64,000 nucleotides of DNA from Streptomyces halobius (GTDB lineage: Bacteria; Actinomycetota; Actinomycetes; Streptomycetales; Streptomycetaceae), in contig NZ_CP086322.1 in assembly GCF_023277745.1 (NCBI RefSeq), positions 4,960,001-5,024,000 of the forward strand. Direction: 5' to 3'. Of this stretch, positions 31,997 to 40,528 are shown piece after piece (the stretch's first letter is position 1; the number at the start of each line of letters is the position of its first letter). The notes under the pieces were generated by a model. It was not told the DNA's origin, did not search any database, and was given only the letters and a program-made list of their open reading frames with translations. Position numbers and translations under genes: made by a program.

Positions 31997-32767
31997 TTGA
32001 GCAATTCCGCTGACTCCGCCGGCCGCCCCACCCGCTCCCACCTGCGGCCGGTACGGCTTCTCACCCTCGCCGTCTTCGCGCTCGCCGGGCTGCTGTTCTG
32101 GGTGAGCTTCCAGACCGCGCGCGGCACCAATCTGCGCTCGGACGATTCGATGCTACGTCTGTCCGACCTCATCCAGGAGCGCAGCAAGAAGAACGGTGTG
32201 CACGACGAGACCAACGCCGCGCTGCGGGAGGAGGTCGACGCGCTCGCGCAGCGGGACAACGGCAGCTCCAAGGCCCAGGACGCCAAGCTCAAGGCGCTGG
32301 AGAAGAGCGCCGGCACCAAGAAGCTGGCCGGGGAGGGCCTGACGGTCACCCTCACCGACGCTCCGCCGAACGCCACCGCCAGGATCCCCGGGGTGCCCGA
32401 GCCGCAGCCCAACGACCTGGTCATCCACCAGCAGGACCTCCAAGCGGTGGTCAACGCCCTGTGGCAGGGCGGCGCCCAGGGCATCCAGGTCATGGACCAG
32501 CGGCTGATCTCCACCAGCGCGGTGCGCTGCGTCGGCAACACCCTGATCCTCCAGGGCCGGGTCTACTCGCCGCCGTACACGGTCACCGCCGTCGGCGACC
32601 GCGACGCGCTGAACAGGGCGCTGACCGCCTCCCCCGCGATCCAGAACTATCTGCAGTATGTGAACGCCTACGGCCTGGGCTGGAAAGTCGACCAGCAGGA
32701 TGCGGTGACTCTGCCCGGCTACTCCGGCACAGTGGAGCTGCACCACGCACAGCCTGTGAAGCCGTAG
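31997..32767 (+). CDS. DUF881 family membrane-anchored protein
   Basis: 256 residues. A single N-terminal membrane helix ([18 protein letters not shown]), a coiled-coil stretch (residues 50-105) and the DUF881 domain ([46 protein letters not shown]). The domain faces outside. The family is common near division genes; its role is not established. TTG start at 31997 with AAGGAG, a rarer start codon. Divergent from crgA. Confidence 0.92.
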   Translation: MSNSADSAGRPTRSHLRPVRLLTLAVFALAGLLFWVSFQTARGTNLRSDDSMLRLSDLIQERSKKNGVHDETNAALREEVDALAQRDNGSSKAQDAKLKALEKSAGTKKLAGEGLTVTLTDAPPNATARIPGVPEPQPNDLVIHQQDLQAVVNALWQGGAQGIQVMDQRLISTSAVRCVGNTLILQGRVYSPPYTVTAVGDRDALNRALTASPAIQNYLQYVNAYGLGWKVDQQDAVTLPGYSGTVELHHAQPVKP

Positions 32768-32804
32768 CCCGCACGCCGCGGGGGGCAGGGAGGGGCGGGG
32801 CCGG

Positions 32805-33497
32805 ATGACGGTGCGGTGGATCGTGCGGACGCTCAGCGAAGTCTGCGTCACTGTCGGCACACTGATCGTTCTCTTCGTCGTCTATGTGCTCTTCTGGACC
32901 GGCGTACGGGCCGACAGCGCGATGGACGGCGAGATCGGCGAGCTGAAGGACCGGTGGGCGGCGGCGCCGGTCACCACACCCGGCACGGCCTCCGCGCCCA
33001 CCCGCGCCGAGCGGCCCCGCCCCTACGAAGCGGGCCGGGCCTTCGCCGTCATGCACATCCCGCGCTTCGGGGCGGACTGGGCGAAGCCCGTCCTGGAAGG
33101 CACCGCTACCGACGTGCTCAAGCGGGGCCTCGGCCACTACGACCGCACCGCCCGGCTCGGCGAGGTCGGCAACTTCTCCGTCGCCGGGCACCGCCGCACC
33201 TACGGCGACCCCTTCAAGGACTTCCCGCGGCTGCGGCCCGGGGACGCGGTGGTGCTGACCGACGGCGCGACCTGGTTCACCTACCGCGTCGACAACCGGC
33301 CCTACACGACGCTGCCGGGCGACATCGGGGTGATCGATCCCGTACCGCGGAAATCCGGCTTCAACGGCCCGGGGCGCTATCTCACGCTGACGACCTGCGA
33401 GCCGGAGTGGGGCCACAGCCACCGGCTGATCATCTGGGCCCATCTGGACTCCACGCAGCCCGTGGCACGGGGAAGGCCATCGGCTTTGACCGGCTGA
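32805..33497 (+). CDS. Class E sortase (first of three)
   Basis: 230 residues: N-terminal signal anchor (CVTVGTLIVLFVVYVLFW) and a sortase domain with the catalytic triad His129 (VAGHRR), Cys198 (LTTCEPEW) and Arg207 (HRLIIWAH). Sortases cut a C-terminal sorting signal and join the protein to the peptidoglycan; class E recognises LAXTG in Streptomyces. ATG start with GGGAGG-type site upstream, 37 bp after DUF881, so likely in the same transcript. Confidence 0.95.
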   Translation: MTVRWIVRTLSEVCVTVGTLIVLFVVYVLFWTGVRADSAMDGEIGELKDRWAAAPVTTPGTASAPTRAERPRPYEAGRAFAVMHIPRFGADWAKPVLEGTATDVLKRGLGHYDRTARLGEVGNFSVAGHRRTYGDPFKDFPRLRPGDAVVLTDGATWFTYRVDNRPYTTLPGDIGVIDPVPRKSGFNGPGRYLTLTTCEPEWGHSHRLIIWAHLDSTQPVARGRPSALTG

Positions 33498-33578
33498 CCC
33501 ACCAGCCGCCGCCCTCTCCCCTTACTCTGGTGGGGGAATCGACATCGTCATCGGCATCGGCAAGGGGACAGCGAGCGC

Positions 33579-33755
33579 ATGTACGGCTGGATCTGGCGGC
33601 ATCTGCCGGGCAACGCATGGGTGAAGGCGCTGATTTCAGCGGTGCTGGTGTTGGCTGTCGTCTTCGTACTCTTCCAGTACGTCTTTCCGTGGGCGGAGCC
33701 GCTGCTCCCCTTCAATGACGTCACGGTCGATGAAGGGATGGCAGCCACCCGATGA
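33579..33755 (+). CDS. 58-residue conserved membrane protein
   Basis: Small protein MYGWIWRHLPGNAWVKALIS... with one membrane helix (LISAVLVLAVVFVLFQYVF) and an acidic end. The ATG at 33579 has AGCGAG upstream. Its TGA overlaps the start of the amidotransferase gene by ATGA, so translation is coupled. Family name not known to me; it looks like a real gene by coupling, codon use and hydrophobic pattern. Being between a sortase and pabA it is probably part of the same operon. Confidence 0.85.
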   Translation: MYGWIWRHLPGNAWVKALISAVLVLAVVFVLFQYVFPWAEPLLPFNDVTVDEGMAATR

Positions 33756-34390
33756 GTGCCCGGATTCTCGTCGTCGACAACTACGACAGCTTTGTCTTCA
33801 ACCTCGTCCAGTACCTCTACCAACTGGGTGCCGAATGCGAGGTGCTGCGCAATGACGAGGTCGCGCTGAGCCATGCTCAGGACGGTTTCGACGGTGTGCT
33901 GCTGTCGCCGGGGCCCGGCACCCCCGAACAGGCCGGTGTCTGCGTCGACATGGTCCGGCACTGCGCGGCCACCGGCGTCCCGGTGTTCGGCGTCTGCCTG
34001 GGCATGCAGTCGATGGCGGTCGCCTACGGCGGTGTGGTCGACCGCGCGCCCGAGCTGCTGCACGGCAAGACCTCACTGGTGACGCACGAGGGCAAGGGCG
34101 TCTTCGCCGGTCTGCCCTCGCCCTTCACCGCGACCCGCTACCACTCGCTCGCCGCAGAACCGGCCACCGTCCCGGACGAGCTGGAGGTCACCGCCCGCAC
34201 GCACGACGGCATCATCATGGGGCTGCGGCACCACGAACTCCTGGTGGAGGGCGTACAGTTCCACCCCGAGTCGGTGCTGACGGAGTGGGGGCACAGGATG
34301 CTGGCCAACTGGCTGGTGGAGTGCGGCGACGCCGGAGCCCTGGAGCGCTCGACGGGGCTTGCCCCCGTGGTCGGCAAGGCCCGCGCGTGA
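33752..34390 (+). CDS. pabA: Aminodeoxychorismate/anthranilate synthase component II (glutamine amidotransferase)
   Basis: 212-residue class I glutamine amidotransferase that supplies ammonia to a chorismate-using partner for p-aminobenzoate (folate) or anthranilate (tryptophan). It begins ILVVDNYDSFVFNLVQYL; oxyanion motif LLSPGPGTPEQAG; nucleophile Cys82 in GVCLGMQ; His-Glu in FHPES. It is not next to a component I gene here, so PabA versus TrpG cannot be decided, though this locus in Streptomyces is usually called pabA. Coupled at both ends: ATGA with the 58-residue gene, GTGA with the next sortase. Confidence 0.93.
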   Translation: MSARILVVDNYDSFVFNLVQYLYQLGAECEVLRNDEVALSHAQDGFDGVLLSPGPGTPEQAGVCVDMVRHCAATGVPVFGVCLGMQSMAVAYGGVVDRAPELLHGKTSLVTHEGKGVFAGLPSPFTATRYHSLAAEPATVPDELEVTARTHDGIIMGLRHHELLVEGVQFHPESVLTEWGHRMLANWLVECGDAGALERSTGLAPVVGKARA

Positions 34391-35997
34391 CTTCCCTGCG
34401 CCCAGAGCGTGAAGGGAGGTCCCACGATCCGTACGAGTCCTCGCACGGATACGAGCCCCAGAGGGACCGGCAGCGGCCCGGCTACCAGTCGGCCCCGCAC
34501 GGGGCACCGGATCCATACGCTCACCCCGAGGTGTTCGAGGCGGCCGTCGGGCAGCTCGACGACCCGCTGAACGATCCGCTGCCGGGCCGGGCGGTACCGA
34601 CGCCCGCGCCGGAACGTGGGAGGTACGAGCAGTCCGCCGGGGCGTACGGGCGGGCCGCCCAGCCTGCCCAGGAGGCCGGAACGCAGGGATCGCCCTGGTT
34701 CCGGCCGCATCTTCAGAACACACCGCAGCAGAACACACCCCAGCAGAACGCACCGACGCGGAACGCGCGGCATCGGGGCGAACGGCCCGGCCCGTCGAAG
34801 CCGCCGGCCGCCCCCGCCCCGGAGTCCTACGAGCCCGCTCCGGCCGCGTACGACGAGGTCTACGGCGGCCTGGGCCAGGGCACCGGCTATGAGCCCTACA
34901 CCCCGGCGTCCGAACCGATACCCGACCCCCTCGCCGCCCCGCGGATCCCGGTTGCGTCCCCGGCCGCTCCGGCTCCTCCGGCCGCCTCCGAGCCGCGGCC
35001 GGACGAAGAGACCATGGCGCTGCGCCAGGCCGAGGAACCCGGTGCCGCAGAGGACGGGGACGATGTTTCACGTGAAACCGGCGCGGAATCCGGCACGGAT
35101 ACCACCGCTGTTTCACGTGAAACCGAGCTGCCGCCCGCGCCCGGCGGCCGAGCGGCCCGGCGCAAGGCCGCACAGCAGGCCGCCAAGCGGGGCGGCAGAC
35201 GCGGCAGGCACAGCGGCGCGGCCGTTGCCGCCTCGGCGGCCGCGTCCGCCGCCTCCGCCGACGAGGAACCGGCCGCCCCCCTCTCCCGGGTCGAAGCCCG
35301 GCGTGCCGCACGCGCCGCCAAGGACAGGCCCAGCCTGATCGCCAGCCGTGCCGTGGGCGAGGCGTTCATCACCCTTGGTGTACTGATGCTGCTGTTCGTC
35401 ACCTACCAGCTGTGGTGGACGAATGTGCTGGCCCACAAGGAGGCGGGTGGCGCCGCCAACACGCTCCAGCACGAGTGGGACAAGGGTGGTCAGGAGAAGA
35501 AGAACCTCACGGCGGGCGAGCGCTTCGCGATCATGTATATCCCGAAGCTGGATGTGAAGGTGCCCATCGCCGAGGGCATCGACAAGCACGCGGTGCTGGA
35601 CCGCGGCATGGTCGGTCACTACGACAAGGACAGCGGGATCAAGACCGCGATGCCCTGGGACAAGAAGGGCAACTTCGCGGTGGCGGGCCATCGCAACACC
35701 CACGGTGAGCCGTTTCGCTATGTCAACAAGCTGACCAAGGGTGACAAGATCATCGTGGAGACCCAGCGCGCGTACTACACGTACGAGATGGCGAGCATTC
35801 TCCCGCAGACCTCGCCCAGCAACGTCAGCGTGATCGGCCCCGTTCCGCCCGGCTCGGGATTCACCGGCCCGGGGCGCTACATCACACTGACGACCTGCAC
35901 CCCGGAATTCACCAGTACCTACCGGATGATCGTGTGGGGCAAGATGGTCGACGAGCGGCCGCGGAGCAAAGGCAAGCCGAAGGCGCTCATCAGCTGA
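34387..35997 (+). CDS. Class E sortase with long disordered N-terminus
   Basis: 536 residues, more than twice the usual length. Residues 1-310 are cytoplasmic, disordered and rich in Pro, Ala, Glu and Arg. A membrane helix (AFITLGVLMLLFVTYQLWW) precedes the sortase domain with His435 (VAGHRNTHGE), Cys504 (LTTCTPEF) and Arg513. The disordered part carries two parS sites, each read as VSRET. GTG at 34387 overlaps the pabA stop (GTGA). The long N-terminus could bind division or segregation partners; this is inference. Confidence 0.92.
   Translation: MTSLRPEREGRSHDPYESSHGYEPQRDRQRPGYQSAPHGAPDPYAHPEVFEAAVGQLDDPLNDPLPGRAVPTPAPERGRYEQSAGAYGRAAQPAQEAGTQGSPWFRPHLQNTPQQNTPQQNAPTRNARHRGERPGPSKPPAAPAPESYEPAPAAYDEVYGGLGQGTGYEPYTPASEPIPDPLAAPRIPVASPAAPAPPAASEPRPDEETMALRQAEEPGAAEDGDDVSRETGAESGTDTTAVSRETELPPAPGGRAARRKAAQQAAKRGGRRGRHSGAAVAASAAASAASADEEPAAPLSRVEARRAARAAKDRPSLIASRAVGEAFITLGVLMLLFVTYQLWWTNVLAHKEAGGAANTLQHEWDKGGQEKKNLTAGERFAIMYIPKLDVKVPIAEGIDKHAVLDRGMVGHYDKDSGIKTAMPWDKKGNFAVAGHRNTHGEPFRYVNKLTKGDKIIVETQRAYYTYEMASILPQTSPSNVSVIGPVPPGSGFTGPGRYITLTTCTPEFTSTYRMIVWGKMVDERPRSKGKPKALIS
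35065..35078. promoter_or_regulatory. parS site inside a sortase gene
   Basis: Perfect GTTTCACGTGAAAC within the coding sequence of the long class E sortase, 31.5 kb from the parB gene's own site. Confidence 0.93.
35110..35123. promoter_or_regulatory. parS site inside a sortase gene
   Basis: Second perfect GTTTCACGTGAAAC, 45 bp from the previous one, in the same reading frame (45 is divisible by three). Confidence 0.93.
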
Positions 35998-36022
35998 GTG
36001 AACGTTAGAGGGGTATGACGCG

Positions 36023-36763
36023 GTGACTGCCACGGGATACGACAAGGACACCGACCGGTCCGTGCCGTCACCGACATCGCGCCGCGCGCGGGGGATCATC
36101 GCCTCCGTCGTCAGCGTCGTCGGCGAGCTGCTGATCACGGCCGGGCTGGTCCTGGGCCTGTTCGTCGTCTACTCGCTGTGGTGGACCAACGTGCTCGCCG
36201 ACCGCGAGGCGGGCAAGCAGGGGGACGAGGTGCGCAAGCACTGGGCCAGCCCCGCCCCCCAGGGCCCCGGCGAGCTGGACACCAAGGACGGCATCGGTTT
36301 TCTGCACGTACCGGCGATGAACAGCGGCGAGGTGCTGGTCGAGAAGGGCACCGACGACGAGGTCCTCAACAAGGGGGTGGCCGGCTACTACACCAAGCCC
36401 GTCGCGTCGGATCTGCCACAGGACAAGAAGGGCAACTTCACCCTCGCCGCACACCGCGACGGGCACGGCGCGAGGTTCCACAACATCGACAAGATCAAGG
36501 ACGGCGACCCGATCGTCTTCGAGACCAAGGACACCTGGTACGTCTACAAGGTCTACGCGATCCTGCCCGAGACATCGAAGTACAACGTGGACGTCCTCGA
36601 CGACATCCCCAAGGAGTCCGGCAAGCGCAAGGCCGGCCGCTACATCACGCTCACGACCTGCACCCCGGTCTACACCTCGAACTACCGCTACATCGTCTGG
36701 GGCGAGCTGGAACGCACGGAGAAGGTCGACGCGGACCGGACGCCGCCGAAGGAACTCCGCTGA
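36023..36763 (+). CDS. Class E sortase (third of three)
   Basis: 246 residues with a signal-anchor helix (ELLITAGLVLGLFVVYSLWW) and the sortase triad His144 (LAAHRDGHG), Cys213 (LTTCTPVY) and Arg222 (NYRYIVWGE). It shares the membrane-end motif LWWTNVLA-EAG with the second sortase, so they probably arose by duplication. GTG start at 36023, 25 bp after the previous gene. The operon ends at the hairpin 36819. Confidence 0.95.
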   Translation: MTATGYDKDTDRSVPSPTSRRARGIIASVVSVVGELLITAGLVLGLFVVYSLWWTNVLADREAGKQGDEVRKHWASPAPQGPGELDTKDGIGFLHVPAMNSGEVLVEKGTDDEVLNKGVAGYYTKPVASDLPQDKKGNFTLAAHRDGHGARFHNIDKIKDGDPIVFETKDTWYVYKVYAILPETSKYNVDVLDDIPKESGKRKAGRYITLTTCTPVYTSNYRYIVWGELERTEKVDADRTPPKELR

Positions 36764-36818
36764 GCCCCGCGTACAACGCCCTTCGTGCAACGCTCCTCAT
36801 AAACCGCCCGCAGACGAC

Positions 36819-36855
36819 GGAGCCCCGGCCGCCCACCAAGGGCTGCCGGGGCTCC
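36819..36855. terminator. Bidirectional terminator between sortase and kinase genes
   Basis: 11-bp perfect stem GGAGCCCCGGC (36819-36829) with 36845-36855, between two genes that end towards each other. Confidence 0.8.
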
Positions 36856-36887
36856 ATCATGGACCTCTCAGGCGCTGCGGCGGGCCG

Positions 36888-38909
36888 CTAGCCCCACGGG
36901 CCGCCGAAGATCCCGCCGTCGTCCTCGCCGCCGTTACCCCCGTCGTTACCCCCGCCGTTGCCGTTGCCGTTGCCGTTGCCCGGCACGGTGGCCAGCACCA
37001 CGGTGGTGGTCGCGGGGTCGACCGGGGTGCCGTCCGGCGGCGGGCTCTGGTTCTGCACCCGCGCGTTGTCGTCCTGCGGGCTGCCGCCGGCGAACTGGAT
37101 GTTCGTGAAGCCGGCGTCCTGCAGGATCTGCTTCGCTTCCTTCACCGTCTTGCCGATGACGTTCGGAACCGGCTTCTGCTCCGCTGCCTTGCCGACCGTC
37201 AGCGTGACGGTCGAGTTCTTCTTGACCGGCGTCTGTGCCGTCGGGTTCTGGGCGGTGACCTTGCCGACCTGGTTCGGGTCGGACACCTCCTCCTCCCGCT
37301 TCTCCACCGTCAGACCGAGGCCCTCCAGCTGCGCCTTCGCCGCGTCGAAGTCCTGGCCGACGACGTTCGGGACCGGCTGCCGGCCCTCCTTGGCGATGGA
37401 CAGGGTGATGGTGGCGCCCTTGGGCTTCTTGGCGCCCCTCTGGGGGTCCTGCTTGGCGACGGTGCCGGGCTCCCGTTCGGAGACGATGCTCTTGACCTCG
37501 ACCTTGAAGCCCTTGGCCTGCAGCTCCGACCGCGCGTCCTCCTCGGTCAGGCCGATGACGCTGGGCACCGTGAACCGCTCCGGACCGGTGCACAGCGTGA
37601 CGGTGACCGTGTCCCCCTTGTCGATCTCGCCCTTCTCCGGGTCCTGCGAGGTGACCTGGTCCTTCTTGACGTTGCTGCAGGCCTTGCTGCCACCCTCGGT
37701 GACCTCGAAGCCGCCGTTCCGCCCGGCGTCCTTGGCCTCTTTCAGCGTCTTGCCGACGAGGTTGGGCACCGGCACCGTCCCGGAGTCGGTGCCGCCCGTG
37801 AACATCGCCTTGCCGATGAAAATCGCGCCGACCAGGACGAGGATGCCCGCGAGCACCAGCAGGATCGTCGAGGTGTGGCCCTTCTTCTGGCCGCCACCGC
37901 CACCGCCCCGGCGCCGGTCGGGCCGGTCGTCGTAGCCGTAGCCCCCGTCGTCCGGGTTCATCGGCGGCAGCATCGAGGTCTGCCCCGCCGGGTCCTGCGG
38001 ACGCAGCATCGCGGTCGGCTGGTCCTTGTCGAAGCCCACCGCGCCCATCGCGGACGTGGCCGCGACCGGCTGGCCCTCCAGCGCCGCCTCGATGTCGGCG
38101 CGCATCTCGTCCGCCGACTGATAGCGGTAGTCAGGGTCCTTGACCAGCGCCTTCAGGACGATGGCGTCCATCTCGGGGGTGATCTCGGGGTCGAAGTTGC
38201 TGGGCTTCTGCGGCTCCTCGCGGACATGCTGATACGCCACCGCGACCGGTGAGTCACCGACGAACGGCGGCCGCACGGTGAGCAGCTCGTAGAGCAGACA
38301 GCCGGTGGAGTACAGGTCGGAGCGGGCGTCGACCTGCTCGCCCTTGGCCTGCTCGGGCGAGAGGTACTGGGCCGTGCCGATGACCGCCGCGGTCTGCGTC
38401 ATCGTCATCCCGGCGTCGCCCATCGCGCGTGCGATACCGAAGTCCATGACCTTGACCTGGCCGCTGCGCGTCAGCATGACGTTCGCCGGCTTGATGTCGC
38501 GGTGCACGATGCCGGCCCGGTGTGAGTACTCCAGCGCCTGGAGGACGCCGATGGTCATCTCCAGGGAGCGCTCGGGCAGCAGCTTGCGCCCGGAGTGCAG
38601 TAGCTCGCGCAGGGTGGAGCCGTCGACGTACTCCATCACGATGTACGGGATCGAGACCCCGTCGACATAGTCCTCGCCGGTGTCGTAGACCGCGACGATC
38701 GACGGATGGTTCAGCGAGGCGGCCGACTGGGCCTCACGGCGGAACCGGGCCTGGAAGGACGGGTCACGGGCGAGGTCCACCCGGAGCGTCTTCACCGCTA
38801 CGGTGCGGCCCAGGCGGGTGTCATGGGCGAGATAGACCTCCGCCATGCCACCGCGGCCGAGCACCGAGCCCAGCTCGTACCGGCCGCCGAGGCGACGCGG
38901 CTCTTCCAT
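36888..38909 (-). CDS. pknB: PknB-type Ser/Thr kinase with four PASTA domains
   Basis: 673 residues. Kinase domain (about 10-275) with GRGGMAEVY, VAVKTLR, HRDIKPANVM, DFGIARA and GTAQYLSPEQ; a 90-residue juxtamembrane linker; membrane helix near 350-372 (ILLVLAGILVLVGAIFIGKAMF); then four extracellular PASTA repeats, each opening like VPNLVGKTLKEAKDAG or VPSVIGLTEEDARSELQ, which bind muropeptides. The C-terminal tail is a GN/GD repeat. It phosphorylates envelope and division proteins and is reversed by the PP2C protein of the same strand. ATG start. Confidence 0.96.
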   Translation of the reverse strand: MEEPRRLGGRYELGSVLGRGGMAEVYLAHDTRLGRTVAVKTLRVDLARDPSFQARFRREAQSAASLNHPSIVAVYDTGEDYVDGVSIPYIVMEYVDGSTLRELLHSGRKLLPERSLEMTIGVLQALEYSHRAGIVHRDIKPANVMLTRSGQVKVMDFGIARAMGDAGMTMTQTAAVIGTAQYLSPEQAKGEQVDARSDLYSTGCLLYELLTVRPPFVGDSPVAVAYQHVREEPQKPSNFDPEITPEMDAIVLKALVKDPDYRYQSADEMRADIEAALEGQPVAATSAMGAVGFDKDQPTAMLRPQDPAGQTSMLPPMNPDDGGYGYDDRPDRRRGGGGGGQKKGHTSTILLVLAGILVLVGAIFIGKAMFTGGTDSGTVPVPNLVGKTLKEAKDAGRNGGFEVTEGGSKACSNVKKDQVTSQDPEKGEIDKGDTVTVTLCTGPERFTVPSVIGLTEEDARSELQAKGFKVEVKSIVSEREPGTVAKQDPQRGAKKPKGATITLSIAKEGRQPVPNVVGQDFDAAKAQLEGLGLTVEKREEEVSDPNQVGKVTAQNPTAQTPVKKNSTVTLTVGKAAEQKPVPNVIGKTVKEAKQILQDAGFTNIQFAGGSPQDDNARVQNQSPPPDGTPVDPATTTVVLATVPGNGNGNGNGGGNDGGNGGEDDGGIFGGPWG

Positions 38910-39055
38910 AAGCTTCTCCAGCCCTCTCCGTCAGTCCCGACCGCACCCGTGTGTGGTCCGGCGGTGTGCTGTTCGGGCATACGGTACCCGGCACGCCGCA
39001 ACGGGCCGGGCCGCTGCCGCAACCTGATATCCGACCGGTATGGGTACGGCCCGGG

Positions 39056-40528
39056 TCACTTCTCCCCTTCGAGTACCGCCTCCATGACGTCCTTCGCGAT
39101 GGGAGCGGAGAGCGCGCCACCGGCGATGTCGTCGCGGAGTGTGTCGGATCCCTCAATGACCACGGCGACCGCGACGGGGGTGCCCTTGGCGGTCTTGGCG
39201 TAGGAGATGAACCAGGCGTAGGGGTTGTCCTTGTTGTTCTCGCCGTGCTGCGCGGTACCGGTCTTACCGCCGACTGTGACGTTGGAGATCTGGGCCCTTT
39301 TCCCCGTGCCGTGTGTGACCACGGTCTCCATCATGTCCTGGAGCTTCTGGGCGTTCTGCGGAGTGAGCGGCTCGCTCATCTTCTCCGGAGTGTGCTGCTG
39401 GACGACATTGAGGTTCGGCGCCTCCAGCTTCTCGACCATGTACGGCTTCATCAGCTTGCCGCCGTTGGCGATCGCCGAGGCGACCATGGCCATCTGCAGC
39501 GGGGTGGCCCGGTTGGACGCCTGCCCGATACCGGCCATCGCGTTCTGCGGCCGGTTGTCCTTGGGGTAGATGCTCTCGGCGGCCCGGACCGGGGTGTCGA
39601 TCTTCGGGTTGTTGAAGCCGAACTTCTCCGCCTCGGCCATCATCTTCTTGTTGCCGAGATCGGCGCTGATCTTGCCGAAGACGGTGTTGCAGGACACCCG
39701 CAGCGCCTCGCGCAGGCTGCCGTTCTTGCAGGAGGGGAGGCTGCCCTCGTTTTTCAGCTCGACGCCGGCGGTGTCGGGCAGCGTCCAGGGCAGCGGCGAG
39801 TTCGTCTTGGCGTCGATATCGGTGTAGAGCCCGTTCTCCAGCGCCGCCGCGGCCGTGACGACCTTGAAGGTGGAGCCGGGCGGGTAGGTCTGGCGCAGCG
39901 CCCGGTTCAGCATCGGGTCGTCGGGGTTGTTCTTCTTCTGGAGCGCGTTGTACGCCTCGGAGTCCTTGTCGCTCATCCCGGCGAAGGTGGACGGGTCGTA
40001 CGACGGGGTGCTGGCCAGCGCCAGGATCGCGCCGGTCTCCGGGTTGATCGCGGCGACCGCGCCCTTCTTGTCGCCGAGCCCCTCGAAGGCGGCCTTCTGC
40101 GCCTTGGCGTCGAGGGTGGTGACCACGTTGCCGCCCTTGCGCTTCTCGCCGGTGAACATGTCGACGGTGCGGCTGAAGAAGAGGCTGTCGTCGCTCCCGG
40201 AGAGGATCCCGTCGTTGAGCTTCTCCAGCTGGTTGGCGCCGAACGCCTGCGAGGCGTAGCCGGTGACCGGTGCCCACATCTCGCCGTTCTTGTACGTGCG
40301 CTTGTACATGAAGTCACCGGAGTCGGTGGTCGTGGAGCCGGTGACCGGTTTGCCGTCCACGATGATGTTGCCGCGCGGGATGCTGTAGCGCTCGATGGCG
40401 ACCCGACGGTTGTGCGGGTCGTTCTTCAGTTCGTCGGCCTGGACGAACTGGACCCAGTTGACGCGGACGAGCAGAGCGAGGATCAGCAGGCCGCAGAAGA
40501 TCGCGACCCGGCGCAGGGGCTTGTTCAC
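39056..40528 (-). CDS. pbpA: Class B penicillin-binding protein (PbpA-type transpeptidase)
   Basis: 490 residues: signal anchor (VAIFCGLLILALLVRVNWVQF), dimerisation domain (about 50-160, containing RGNIIVDG) and a transpeptidase domain with SxxK nucleophile Ser219 (PPGSTFKV), the SxN motif (RVSCNTVF) and KTGTA. It cross-links peptidoglycan in the periplasmic space. GTG start at 40528 overlaps the stop of rodA by GTGA, the usual pairing of a SEDS polymerase with its transpeptidase. Confidence 0.96.
   Translation of the reverse strand: MNKPLRRVAIFCGLLILALLVRVNWVQFVQADELKNDPHNRRVAIERYSIPRGNIIVDGKPVTGSTTTDSGDFMYKRTYKNGEMWAPVTGYASQAFGANQLEKLNDGILSGSDDSLFFSRTVDMFTGEKRKGGNVVTTLDAKAQKAAFEGLGDKKGAVAAINPETGAILALASTPSYDPSTFAGMSDKDSEAYNALQKKNNPDDPMLNRALRQTYPPGSTFKVVTAAAALENGLYTDIDAKTNSPLPWTLPDTAGVELKNEGSLPSCKNGSLREALRVSCNTVFGKISADLGNKKMMAEAEKFGFNNPKIDTPVRAAESIYPKDNRPQNAMAGIGQASNRATPLQMAMVASAIANGGKLMKPYMVEKLEAPNLNVVQQHTPEKMSEPLTPQNAQKLQDMMETVVTHGTGKRAQISNVTVGGKTGTAQHGENNKDNPYAWFISYAKTAKGTPVAVAVVIEGSDTLRDDIAGGALSAPIAKDVMEAVLEGEK

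Noticed and set aside
36888-37000. GN/GD repeat at the end of the PASTA kinase as a possible special domain
   Set aside because: It is a short low-complexity tail coded by repeated CCGTTG/CCGTTA units; no domain or motif is visible, so only noted in the gene entry.
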